Part shown: one piece after another, positions 1-6,152 of the stretch | How positions within the stretch are numbered: the first letter of the stretch is position 1 | How the letters are laid out: each line of letters starts with the position of its first letter | DNA from: Desulfobulbaceae bacterium | Lineage (GTDB): Bacteria; Desulfobacterota; Desulfobulbia; Desulfobulbales; SURF-16 | Direction: 5' to 3' | Assembly (NCBI GenBank): GCA_021160685.1 | Contig: JAGHCC010000269.1 | Span: 1 to 13,645, forward strand | DNA length: 13,645 nucleotides | Program-made: the position numbers and the translations under genes | The notes under the pieces: model-generated | What the model saw: only the letters and a program-made list of their open reading frames with translations | Told to the model about the DNA's origin: nothing | Database searches by the model: none

Positions 1-83
1 AGGAGTCAGATAAATTAAAATAGGAAATGTCTAAAACAACAACTTTTTAGTATCTCAATCAATAACACAATAAGGAGAAAAAC

Positions 84-1412
84 ATGACAAGAGATGACAT
101 TATCAAAATTACAAAAGAACAGAATATCAACTTTTTACGTCTGCAGTTCTGCGACATCAACGGCATGATGAAAAACGTCGCTATGCCCATCAGCCAGCTG
201 GAAAAAGCCCTGGACGGCATGATGATGTTTGACGGCTCCTCCATTGACGGCTTTGCCCGCATCCAGGAATCCGACATGTACCTGAAGCCGGATTATGACA
301 GCTTCACTATTCTGTCCTGGCGTAATAAAAACGGTGTTGCCGCAGCCAGACTCATCTGTGATGTTCATATGTCCGACGGCACCCCATTTGACGGCTGTCC
401 CCGCATTACTCTGAAAAAAACTCTGGCCAAAGCCAAAGAAATGGGTTTCACCATGAACGTCGGCACCGAGGCCGAATTCTTCCTCTTTAAAATGGATGAG
501 GATGGCAATCCCACCACCGAGACCAATGACAAAGCCGGCTACTTCAGCCTTGACCCTGATGACGAGGGGACAAACTGCCGTCGTGAAATCATCGAGACCC
601 TGGAGTCCATGGGATTTGAGATCGAGGCCTCCCACCACGAGGTTGCCGAAGGCCAGCATGAGATCAACTTCAAGTATGCCGATGCCCTGACCTGCGCCGA
701 CAACACCCTGACCTTTAAGTGGGTTGTCAAGGCGGTTGCAAAAAAATATAATCTCTATGCCACCTTCATGCCCAAACCAATCTTCGGCATCAATGGTTCC
801 GGCATGCACTGCAATCAATCCCTGTTTAACCTGGATGGCTCAAATGCATTCTTTGACGAAAGCGGCAGGCTGGGCCTGAGCGAAGTGGCCTATCAGTACA
901 TTGCCGGAATCACCAAAAACGCCCGTGGTTTTTCCGCTATCACCAATCCCCTGGTCAACTCCTACAAGCGCCTGGTGCCCGGTTACGAGGCCCCGGTTTA
1001 CGTAGCCTGGTCCGCCTCCAACCGCAGCGCCTTGGTACGGATTCCCGCCTCCCGCGGCATGGGAACCAGGGTTGAGGTTCGTTGCCCGGATCCTACCTGC
1101 AACCCGTATCTGGCCTTTGCCATGATGCTGAACTCCGGCCTTGACGGTGTGGCCAATAAGATGACCCCGCCCAAATCGATTGATGTCAACATCTTTGCCA
1201 TGACCCAAGATGAAAAAGATGAAGCCGGTATCGCCAGTATGCCCGCCAACCTGCAAGAGGCCATGGACGAGTTAAAGGCCAATCCCATCGCCAAAGAAAC
1301 TCTGGGCACGCACATCATGGAGAAATACTGCATGATCAAGGCTTGTGAGTGGGACAGCTTCAGAACCGCTGTTACCGATTGGGAGATTAAGACCTATCTG
1401 GAAGTTCAGTAA
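84..1412 (+). CDS. glnA: Glutamine synthetase, type I-alpha
   Basis: Catalyses ATP-dependent condensation of glutamate and ammonia to glutamine in the cytoplasm, the entry point of nitrogen assimilation. The 442-residue length fits the short GSI-alpha class. Visible family motifs are DGSSIDGF (50-57), GTEAEFF with metal-ligand glutamates E129 and E131, NGSGMH (237-242, ATP/ammonia side), the ITNPLVNSYKRLVPGYEAP segment and NRSALVRIP substrate loop, and RVEVRCPDPTCNPYL. Near the C terminus the region that carries the adenylylated tyrosine in GSI-beta enzymes reads NIFAM (369-373), with Phe where Tyr would be, and an arginine is present at R59 in the FARIQESDMY segment, as in feedback-inhibited Gram-positive enzymes. 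Inference: not controlled by GlnE adenylylation. The start is fixed by AAGGAG at 72-77, six bases before the ATG. The gene is followed by a strong terminator, so it is probably monocistronic or the last gene of a unit. Confidence 0.97.
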   Translation: MTRDDIIKITKEQNINFLRLQFCDINGMMKNVAMPISQLEKALDGMMMFDGSSIDGFARIQESDMYLKPDYDSFTILSWRNKNGVAAARLICDVHMSDGTPFDGCPRITLKKTLAKAKEMGFTMNVGTEAEFFLFKMDEDGNPTTETNDKAGYFSLDPDDEGTNCRREIIETLESMGFEIEASHHEVAEGQHEINFKYADALTCADNTLTFKWVVKAVAKKYNLYATFMPKPIFGINGSGMHCNQSLFNLDGSNAFFDESGRLGLSEVAYQYIAGITKNARGFSAITNPLVNSYKRLVPGYEAPVYVAWSASNRSALVRIPASRGMGTRVEVRCPDPTCNPYLAFAMMLNSGLDGVANKMTPPKSIDVNIFAMTQDEKDEAGIASMPANLQEAMDELKANPIAKETLGTHIMEKYCMIKACEWDSFRTAVTDWEIKTYLEVQ

Positions 1413-1434
1413 GCCCGTTTTCTAATCTTCGTAC

Positions 1435-1465
1435 AAAAAAAGCCCGGAGTTAGTCCGGGCTTTTT
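1435..1465. terminator. Bidirectional intrinsic terminator between convergent genes
   Basis: A perfect 7-bp GC-rich stem, GCCCGGA (1442-1448) and TCCGGGC (1454-1460), closes a 5-base loop. It is flanked by seven A on the left (1435-1441) and five T on the right (1461-1465), so the A/T tracts extend the stem and a T-run follows it on either strand. It lies 22 bases past the glutamine synthetase stop and 33 bases past the Smr-gene stop, and can serve both convergent transcripts. Confidence 0.93.
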
Positions 1466-1494
1466 ACTTCTCTACTTCTCTACTTCTCTACTTC
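1465..1494. repeat. Short tandem array of TACTTCTC
   Basis: Three exact copies of the 8-mer TACTTCTC (1465-1488) and a partial fourth (TACTTC, 1489-1494). The array lies between the shared terminator and the stop codon of the Smr gene. It is non-coding and its unit is not a multiple of three. No function can be read from it; copy number may vary by slippage. Confidence 0.9.
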
Positions 1495-1498
1495 ATCC

Positions 1499-2002
1499 TC
1501 ACAACCAGACCAGCATGGACCCGGTTTGGGTTGTCACCTTCTTTTCCCATTCATACCTCTTGACAATGCCTGCCTTCTTCAAAAGGGCCATTTTCCCCTC
1601 AATCACACCGGGCAGAACCGGAGGACCATCGGAATGAAGCCCCCGGCCAGTGATAATCCTCACAACCGAAAGACCGCGCTGCTTGACCGAGGCGATAAAA
1701 TTTTCCGTCCGTGCTTCCGCCTGCGGCCCTGTCAAGCCATGGAGATCCAGCTCGGCCTGGGGAAAAATCTGTTTTTTCGCTTTCTTATGGCCGGCAATTC
1801 TCTTCTTCCCTGGCCCTTGCCTTTTCCGCGACAAAAAGGCCCGGGAATCCAGATCAAAACGATCCGGGTCAAAAACCTCGGCAAAGCTCCCTGCCTTTTC
1901 ACCCTCCTCCACGTCAAAGGGAAAATCATCGCTGGAAAGCCTGGACAGCCCGGTTTTCGTCATCTGCTTCTGGGCATATTTTTTCCGCATCGCAATTAAC
2001 AA
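1499..2002 (-). CDS. Standalone Smr-domain protein
   Basis: A small MutS-related (Smr) domain protein. The family contains nucleic-acid nucleases and RNA/DNA-binding proteins; the substrate here is unknown. With the longest start the protein has 167 residues: a basic, polar N-terminal half rich in KK/RK (about 55-80), then the Smr domain from about 84, with the hallmark LDLHG (85-89) and TGRGLHS (118-124) in place of the HGKG of MutS2-type domains, ending in GSMLVWL. The start is uncertain. The frame opens at a TTG (2000-2002), preceded by GAGGGG at a long distance; an ATG at 1988-1990 gives 163 residues but has no clear ribosome site. It is the last gene of a minus-strand operon, 42 bases after the flavoprotein, and ends at the shared terminator. 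Confidence 0.85.
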   Translation of the reverse strand: MLIAMRKKYAQKQMTKTGLSRLSSDDFPFDVEEGEKAGSFAEVFDPDRFDLDSRAFLSRKRQGPGKKRIAGHKKAKKQIFPQAELDLHGLTGPQAEARTENFIASVKQRGLSVVRIITGRGLHSDGPPVLPGVIEGKMALLKKAGIVKRYEWEKKVTTQTGSMLVWL

Positions 2003-2044
2003 ATCAGATGAAAGCCCCTCATACCCGGCAGCCTTCGATTGATC

Positions 2045-2620
2045 TCACCCCTGCAGCTTCTTTAACAGCCAGGCCATGTTTCGTCCCAGGGTTCCCATGG
2101 TGTCCATGCCCTCTTTGTCGGATTCCACCTCGCCCTTCTGGCGGCCCATACCGATATTCCAGTAGCTTGAACCCGGGATGATCATCTCGCCGATGGTGAA
2201 AAAATGATTGATACTGTCAAAAACATGGATGGCCCCGGCCCGCCGGGCAGCAACCACGGCGGCGCCGGCCTTGCGCCGAAACATGTTGCTGTTGGCCCTG
2301 GCCACCATGCCGGTCCGGTCGATCAAGGCCTTGGTCTGGGGAGAGAGATCGGCAAAATAGGTTGGGGACCCGATGATGATGCCGTCTGCGGCAAGCATCT
2401 TTTCAATACAGTCATTAATGATATCGTCCTTGACCGAGCAACGCTGATCCTTGTTGTCAAAACACTTCATACAGGCTGTGCAGCCGTTGATTTTTTTACC
2501 GGACAACTCAACAAGCTCTGTAGTGATTCCCTCTTTTTCCAGTTCCGCCAGGACCTCTCTGATCAAAATGGCGGTATTGCCCCCCTTACGGGCGCTGCCG
2601 CTAAATGCGATAACGTTCAT
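2045..2620 (-). CDS. Flavodoxin-like / iron-sulfur flavoprotein (NADPH-dependent FMN reductase fold)
   Basis: Cytoplasmic redox protein of the flavodoxin-like FMN-reductase superfamily, 191 residues. The N terminus has the FMN phosphate-binding loop SGSARKGGNT (7-16), and GSPTYFADLS (84-93) matches the second flavin-contact loop. Cysteines C47, C50, C53 and C61 give CX2CX2CX7C, the compact motif of iron-sulfur flavoproteins (Isf family), which usually holds a 4Fe-4S cluster. In other members of this flavodoxin group the cysteines are conserved without a proven cluster. Electron donor and acceptor cannot be read from the sequence. The start is set by GGAGAAG directly before the ATG. It is the middle gene of the minus-strand operon, 18 bases downstream of the cupin gene. 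Presence of this family in anaerobes fits the suggested lifestyle, as inference. Confidence 0.88.
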   Translation of the reverse strand: MNVIAFSGSARKGGNTAILIREVLAELEKEGITTELVELSGKKINGCTACMKCFDNKDQRCSVKDDIINDCIEKMLAADGIIIGSPTYFADLSPQTKALIDRTGMVARANSNMFRRKAGAAVVAARRAGAIHVFDSINHFFTIGEMIIPGSSYWNIGMGRQKGEVESDKEGMDTMGTLGRNMAWLLKKLQG

Positions 2621-2638
2621 CTTCTTCTCCCATGTTCA

Positions 2639-3175
2639 TCAGGACTGATCCTCTTGACCTTTTCTGAGAACGGTAAACTTGCCGGTTTCCGTATCAAGAT
2701 CATAGATGTTGAAATTTGTTTGAATGTCAAACCTGTCATAATGAACAGCCAGATTCAGGGAAGCCGATCCCGTCTCAGAGCTGCGAATCCGGTGAAAGAC
2801 CCCTCGGGGCCAGACCAGCATGGCCGGCCCATCACAAAAAAGGCTGTCATCCTTAAAGATCTGATGGGGCGTGACAACAAACTGCTCAATTTTGCCATGA
2901 TCCTTTGTATAGATATCAACATGCCGGGTGCCGGACAGCACGATCAGGTTATCATCCTGGTGGGGATGCATGTACCAGGGCCGCTCAACATTATGAATCG
3001 GTCCCGGTGAAACCGCCCCCTTGTCATGAATAACACGGTCAAGGGCATCAATATGCGGAATCGCACCCAGGGGAACATTATCAAAATAGACCCCGGGTGT
3101 GCGGCGAAACTTGATGAGGGGTAAAACGCGGTACAGTCCGGGAACTTCAGCGGCAATTTCATAGGTTGAATTCAT
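2639..3175 (-). CDS. Single-domain cupin protein
   Basis: A 178-residue cupin of unknown reaction. Cupin motif 1 is seen as WYMHPHQDDNLIVLSG (67-82), with the HXH metal ligands H70 and H72. The glutamate normally four residues on is N76. Motif 2 is GPAMLVWPRGVFHRI (116-130), with the PXGXXH pattern and H128. No signal peptide or membrane segment is seen. The open frame continues upstream to an ATG at 3293-3295 (218 residues), but the shorter start is preferred because AAGGAGT lies seven bases before it and the extra 40 residues resemble no cupin extension. It is the first gene of the minus-strand operon. Metal content and substrate (sugar, acid or small ligand sensing) are unknown. Confidence 0.82.
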   Translation of the reverse strand: MNSTYEIAAEVPGLYRVLPLIKFRRTPGVYFDNVPLGAIPHIDALDRVIHDKGAVSPGPIHNVERPWYMHPHQDDNLIVLSGTRHVDIYTKDHGKIEQFVVTPHQIFKDDSLFCDGPAMLVWPRGVFHRIRSSETGSASLNLAVHYDRFDIQTNFNIYDLDTETGKFTVLRKGQEDQS

Positions 3176-3182
3176 TTTCAAG

Positions 3183-3189
3183 ACTCCTT
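3183..3189 (-). promoter_or_regulatory. Ribosome binding site that fixes the cupin start
   Basis: On the minus strand the sequence AAGGAGT ends seven bases before the ATG at 3175. The longer in-frame start at 3295 has no comparable site, so this decides for the 178-residue protein. Confidence 0.85.
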
Positions 3190-3257
3190 CCTGATATTCA
3201 AGATGTTGAGGAGAAGGCACACAGGGACAAAAGAAAGACATCTTCCCATTCCCATAA

Positions 3258-3286
3258 TCTATAACCTTTTGAATTTTAAATGTAAA
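3258..3286 (-). promoter_or_regulatory. Predicted sigma-70-type promoter of the cupin-flavoprotein-Smr operon
   Basis: On the minus strand, TTTACA (3281-3286; 5 of 6 to consensus) is separated by exactly 17 bases from TATAGA (3258-3263; 4 of 6). The expected transcript start is near 3251, giving a leader of about 75 bases before the cupin ATG. The spacing is ideal and the region AT-rich, but this is prediction only. Confidence 0.4.
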
Positions 3287-3502
3287 CTCGAACATGGCGT
3301 TTGACCGCCTCCCAAGACTTCAGAAAAAACAAGACATCTGAAAAACTAGGCAGATAAAATCTTCAGGCGCAACTTTCTGAGTGAGTATAATTTAATCTTT
3401 ATTCCTTGCTGTAATGCAGTACAATATAGAGAATCTCAGCGTAACTATTCAGCTCTTGTAAATAATGACACTGTAAAGATTGACACAGCAACGAGCATAT
3501 CA

Positions 3503-3829
3503 ATGGAAAACGTGCAAAAATCAACAATTCGTCAGGACAGCAGGACCGCCACCTTTCACTGCAAGAACTGCGGTTTAATCAAAACGGCGCCGGAAAAATT
3601 TCTAGGAAAAATCGCTCCCTGCCCGCACTGCAATACTAAATCACTGGTTGTCCATTCCAACATTCTCCAAAATCTCTGGCAGGACGCTCAACAACACCAG
3701 AAACCGAGACGCCACAGCGTTCTTCTGCGTCTCAGAGAAAAGATAAACAGCGCTTCGTCACACAAAATATTAGGATTTCTCCTTCTTTTGCTTTTAAGTG
3801 CAACAACGGTCATGCTTATAACACCATGA
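3503..3829 (+). CDS. Small zinc-ribbon protein with C-terminal membrane anchor
   Basis: A 108-residue protein of unknown function. Residues 18-45 form a zinc ribbon with C20, C23, C40 and C43 (CX2C, 16 residues, CX2C), similar in style to the MJ0042-type ribbons found at the N terminus of many delta-proteobacterial membrane proteins. A charged linker (60-85) is followed by one hydrophobic segment, about 89-106 (ILGFLLLLLLSATTVMLI), almost at the end. No signal peptide is seen, so the ribbon is expected in the cytoplasm with the protein tail-anchored in the inner membrane. The ribosome site is weak, and the next gene is 178 bases away, so it is likely not co-transcribed tightly with the transporter. 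Moderate confidence that it is a real gene: the cysteine pattern is unlikely by chance. Confidence 0.72.
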   Translation: MENVQKSTIRQDSRTATFHCKNCGLIKTAPEKFLGKIAPCPHCNTKSLVVHSNILQNLWQDAQQHQKPRRHSVLLRLREKINSASSHKILGFLLLLLLSATTVMLITP

Positions 3830-3993
3830 ACTGTAACCAATCACGAGGTAAAATCACCAATCTGTCGAGTAACTCCGTATTCTGTAAGCGTTCGCCTGAC
3901 ACAATCCCCTTGACAATCTCCGCCATGTCCGCCAATATTCGCAAAATGGTATTTGTAGAATAGTAATGCTTTCCTGGACTTTAGACCTGAAAA

Positions 3994-3999
3994 TATAAT
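3994..3999 (+). promoter_or_regulatory. Candidate -10 box giving a leaderless tatT transcript
   Basis: A perfect TATAAT ends eight bases before the tatT ATG, so transcription from it would begin one or two bases before the start codon. The tatT start lacks any Shine-Dalgarno sequence, which would fit a leaderless message. The -35 region (about 3971) does not match consensus. A consensus TTGACA exists further up (3910-3915), but no good -10 is spaced from it. Confidence 0.3.
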
Positions 4000-4007
4000 T
4001 TATCTCT

Positions 4008-4898
4008 ATGCCGATTTCCCCTGTCATCAACCGATCTCTTAACCCGGCCCAATTCATCCAAACGGGTCTTCTCCTCGTTCTTCTTCTGTCAATCAGCGGC
4101 TGTGGTCAGATGATGATCAATTCGTTGATGAAACCCACTATCGACAACCTGCAGAGGCAAAGCGACCCGGAACTGGTCTGCGAGGGAGCGCCCGCCTTTC
4201 TGCTGATGCTCGACAGCCTCATTGTTTCCCGGCCTGACGACAGCTCCCTGCTCCTCTCCGCGACACAGGCCTATGCCGCCTATTCCCTTGCCCTTGAGGA
4301 ATGCGGCAGACCCCAGCGGGCCGGCGGCCTGGCCGCCAAAGCCAAGGTGTACGGTCTGGCCCTTCTCGACGGGCTGCCGACTCTGGCCACTGCCCGTACA
4401 GGCTCCCTGACAGAGTTCAAACAGGCTCTGGCCGGAGTGAAACAGAATGATGTTGAAGTCCTTTTCTGGGGTGGTTACGGCTGGGCAGTCTGGGTCCGCA
4501 GCCAGCATGGTTCCCCCGCATCCCTGATTTCTCTGCCGAAAATAGAACAGATCATGCTCAGAACTCTTGAGCTGGATGAACACTTTTACTATGGCACGGC
4601 CCATCTCTTTCTCGCCGGCTATTACGGATCACGGCCCCAACTTCTGGGCGGCGAACCGGAGAAAAGCCGTTATCATTTTGAAAGGGCTCTGGCCATCAGC
4701 AATCGCCAATTTCTGCCGGTCCAGGTGGCTTATGCCGAAAGCTATGCCCGCCTTTCCCTTGACCGGGATCTCTTTGAAAATCTCCTTCGGGAAGTCATGG
4801 ACTTTCCCCTGGAAAGCCGACCGGAGCTGACATTGAGCAACCAGATTGCCAAACAGCGGGCAGAGCGGTTGCTGGATGAGGCGGATCTTTACTTTTAA
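4008..4898 (+). CDS. tatT: TatT lipoprotein of a TPR-associated TRAP transporter
   Basis: The TRAP-associated T component (TatT family; studied in Treponema pallidum as Tp0956): a periplasmic lipoprotein built of TPR-like helices that oligomerises and docks the TRAP binding protein. The 296-residue protein starts with a hydrophobic segment (20-30) and lipobox ISGC with lipidation at C32. Family landmarks are RPDDSSLLLSATQAYAAYSLA (75-95), VEVLFWGGYGWAVWV (149-163), LPKIEQIMLRTLELDE (176-191), GTAHLFLAGYYGSRPQLLGGEPEKSRYHFERAL (196-228), YAESYA (242-247), and a C-terminal RAERLL-DEADLYF. A stop codon just upstream and the absence of other start codons before the lipobox fix the ATG, although it has no ribosome site. 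The binding-protein gene follows after 47 bases. Confident in the family; the transported ligand is unknown. Confidence 0.9.
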   Translation: MPISPVINRSLNPAQFIQTGLLLVLLLSISGCGQMMINSLMKPTIDNLQRQSDPELVCEGAPAFLLMLDSLIVSRPDDSSLLLSATQAYAAYSLALEECGRPQRAGGLAAKAKVYGLALLDGLPTLATARTGSLTEFKQALAGVKQNDVEVLFWGGYGWAVWVRSQHGSPASLISLPKIEQIMLRTLELDEHFYYGTAHLFLAGYYGSRPQLLGGEPEKSRYHFERALAISNRQFLPVQVAYAESYARLSLDRDLFENLLREVMDFPLESRPELTLSNQIAKQRAERLLDEADLYF

Positions 4899-4945
4899 CG
4901 AAACACAACTCTACATTCTATACTTCCATAAACAATGGAGCCCCC

Positions 4946-5971
4946 ATGCGATCTTTCGGAAAAACAGCTCAGCTTCTGACATTTCTTGCCACCATCCTGC
5001 TTGTCGCAAGTTCCTCCCAGGCCCGGCCCACGCATCTTTTCAAGGTGGCCTCCCTGGCCCCGGATGGCAGTATCTGGGCAACACGATTTAATGACTTTGC
5101 CCAGGAAGTGCTGAGCAAAAGCAACGGAGAGGTGGGTTTCAAAGCCTATCCCGGCGGCGTGATGGGGGATGACCGGGCCATGTACCGCAAAATGCAGATC
5201 GGCCAGCTCCACGGCGGCGGTTTCACCATGATCGGTATTGGCGAGGTGGTTCCGGATTTCCGCGTCCTGGGAATCCCCTGCCTCTTTAATTCCTATGAGG
5301 AAGTGGACCAGCTCAGCCCCAAACTCATACCCCGCTTTCAGAAGGCCTTCAGCGACAAGGGACTGGTGCTGCTGTCCTTGACCGAGGTGGGCTTTGTTCA
5401 CACCATGTCCACCTCGCCCCTTTCCAGTCTGGTCGAACTGAAAAAAACCAGGGTCTGGATTCCCAGCGGCGATCCCCTCAACATGATCTTTCTTGATACT
5501 GTGGGAGTGGTTCCTATTCCCCTGGCTATTCCCGACGTCCTTCCCTCATTGCAGACCGGCATGATCGATACGGTTTTCAATTCCTTTTACGGAGCCATTG
5601 TCCTCCAGTGGTTTACCAAAATTCAATACATATCAGACCTTCCTTTTGCCTATGCCTATGGGGCATTCGTTCTGGACCGTAAGAAATTTTCCCGCCTGTC
5701 CCCGGAACAGGCGGACATTGTGAAGAATGCTGCCGAAAAACACTTCGGTCTGTTGATCAACGACAGCAGAAAAAGCAACGAAGAGTCCCTGCAGGTTCTC
5801 AAGGATAACGGAGTGGAGGTGGTAGCGGCGGCAGATGGCGAAAAAGAGAGGCTGCGCGCCTTTTATGATATAGCCGTGCAAAAAATGACAGGCACGGTCT
5901 TTTCGCGGGAAATCTTCGAGGAGAGTGAACGGCTGCTTGCTGAAATCCGAGCCCAGGCCGGGAACCTCTGA
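4946..5971 (+). CDS. dctP: TRAP transporter substrate-binding protein (DctP family, TatT partner)
   Basis: Periplasmic ligand-binding component of the TRAP system, 341 residues. A signal peptide is clear: basic start, hydrophobic 8-21, predicted cleavage after SSSQA (26). The mature part shows the DctP pattern: LASL-type opening strand (KVASLAPDGSIWATRFNDFAQEV), YPGGVMGDDRAMYRKMQIGQLHGGG (68-92), and the core segment near 166-210 ending in LQTGMIDTVFNS. In classical DctP/SiaP proteins an arginine two residues before the proline of this core (KxRxP) salt-bridges the ligand carboxylate. Here the register is RVWIP, so W171 stands in that place, although R169 lies near. With the TatT gene alongside, this fits the TPAT subgroup, for which hydrophobic ligands have been proposed. 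GGAG at 4937-4940 sets the start. Confidence 0.92.
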   Translation: MRSFGKTAQLLTFLATILLVASSSQARPTHLFKVASLAPDGSIWATRFNDFAQEVLSKSNGEVGFKAYPGGVMGDDRAMYRKMQIGQLHGGGFTMIGIGEVVPDFRVLGIPCLFNSYEEVDQLSPKLIPRFQKAFSDKGLVLLSLTEVGFVHTMSTSPLSSLVELKKTRVWIPSGDPLNMIFLDTVGVVPIPLAIPDVLPSLQTGMIDTVFNSFYGAIVLQWFTKIQYISDLPFAYAYGAFVLDRKKFSRLSPEQADIVKNAAEKHFGLLINDSRKSNEESLQVLKDNGVEVVAAADGEKERLRAFYDIAVQKMTGTVFSREIFEESERLLAEIRAQAGNL

Positions 5972-5980
5972 TGAATTCGG

Positions 5981-6152
5981 CAAAAAAATGTAAATATTCG
6001 GATAGCACCTCCTCTTCGCCCATTCGGACCAGCTCGAGTAGCACTAGTACGCTTCGCTGCCCCGAAGGAACGAATAGGAGGCACTACCCAAATATTTACA
6101 GTCCCAGATTATTGCAACTTTTTCGTATAACTCGAATATTTACAAAAAAATG
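5981..6152. mobile_element. MITE-like non-coding insertion element
   Basis: Identical 10-bp copies of CAAAAAAATG lie at 5981-5990 and 6143-6152. Between them a 152-bp body starts with TAAATATTCG (5991-6000) and ends with its exact reverse complement (6133-6142). Including the shared TG/CA the inverted repeat is 12 bp. Removing one direct copy plus the body (162 bp) would leave the binding-protein stop and the DctQ ATG 16 bases apart, a usual spacing in such operons, so this looks like an insertion with target duplication. Because the site is an A-run, the duplication could be shorter (six A) and the element 156 bp. A third copy of the terminal motif ends the inner hairpin (AAATATTTACA, 6090-6100). 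No transposase is encoded; mobilisation would be in trans. Confidence 0.75.
5989..6100 (-). repeat. 39-bp imperfect hairpin inside the element; minus strand folds better
   Basis: Arms 5989-6027 and 6062-6100 pair at 31 of 39 positions around a 34-base loop that contains the palindromes CTCGAG (6033-6038) and ACTAGT (6043-6048). Of the eight imperfect positions, six are A-C on the plus strand, which become G-U wobbles in a minus-strand transcript. The remaining two are true mismatches on both. The left arm includes CACCTCCT (6006-6013), pairing with the perfect AGGAGG at 6076-6081. Confidence 0.85.

Larger units (their letters stand above)
3176..3502. other. Divergent intergenic region
   Basis: About 327 bases between the cupin start and the zinc-ribbon gene, AT-rich and without a convincing ORF. 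It should hold promoters for both directions. For the minus strand a candidate is listed at 3258-3286. For the plus strand a perfect TATAAT (3386-3391) is present but its -35 region is poor, and a TACAAT lies at 3420-3425. A weak 6-bp inverted pair TTCAGA/TCTGAA lies near 3316-3341. No RNA gene was recognised. Confidence 0.5.

Noticed and set aside
135..818. 227-codon open frame antisense to glutamine synthetase
   Set aside because: It mirrors a highly conserved gene with biased third positions and has no ribosome site; the sequence resembles no family.
1465..1494. CRISPR-like array
   Set aside because: The 8-mers are directly adjacent with no spacers; it is a simple tandem repeat.
2204..3010. 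268-codon plus-strand frame across the flavoprotein and cupin genes
   Set aside because: It spans two well-supported genes and their junction on the opposite strand; it is a codon-bias shadow.
3910..3938. TTGACA followed by CAATAT as a tatT promoter
   Set aside because: The -35 is perfect, but no -10 better than 3 of 6 is found at usual spacing.
3854..4057. 67-codon minus-strand frame upstream of tatT
   Set aside because: It overlaps the tatT signal peptide and has no motif or ribosome site.
5989..6144. Integron attC site or group II intron fragment
   Set aside because: No RYYYAAC/GTTRRRY core sites and no intron domain V; the perfect terminal repeats and direct copies fit a MITE-like element better.
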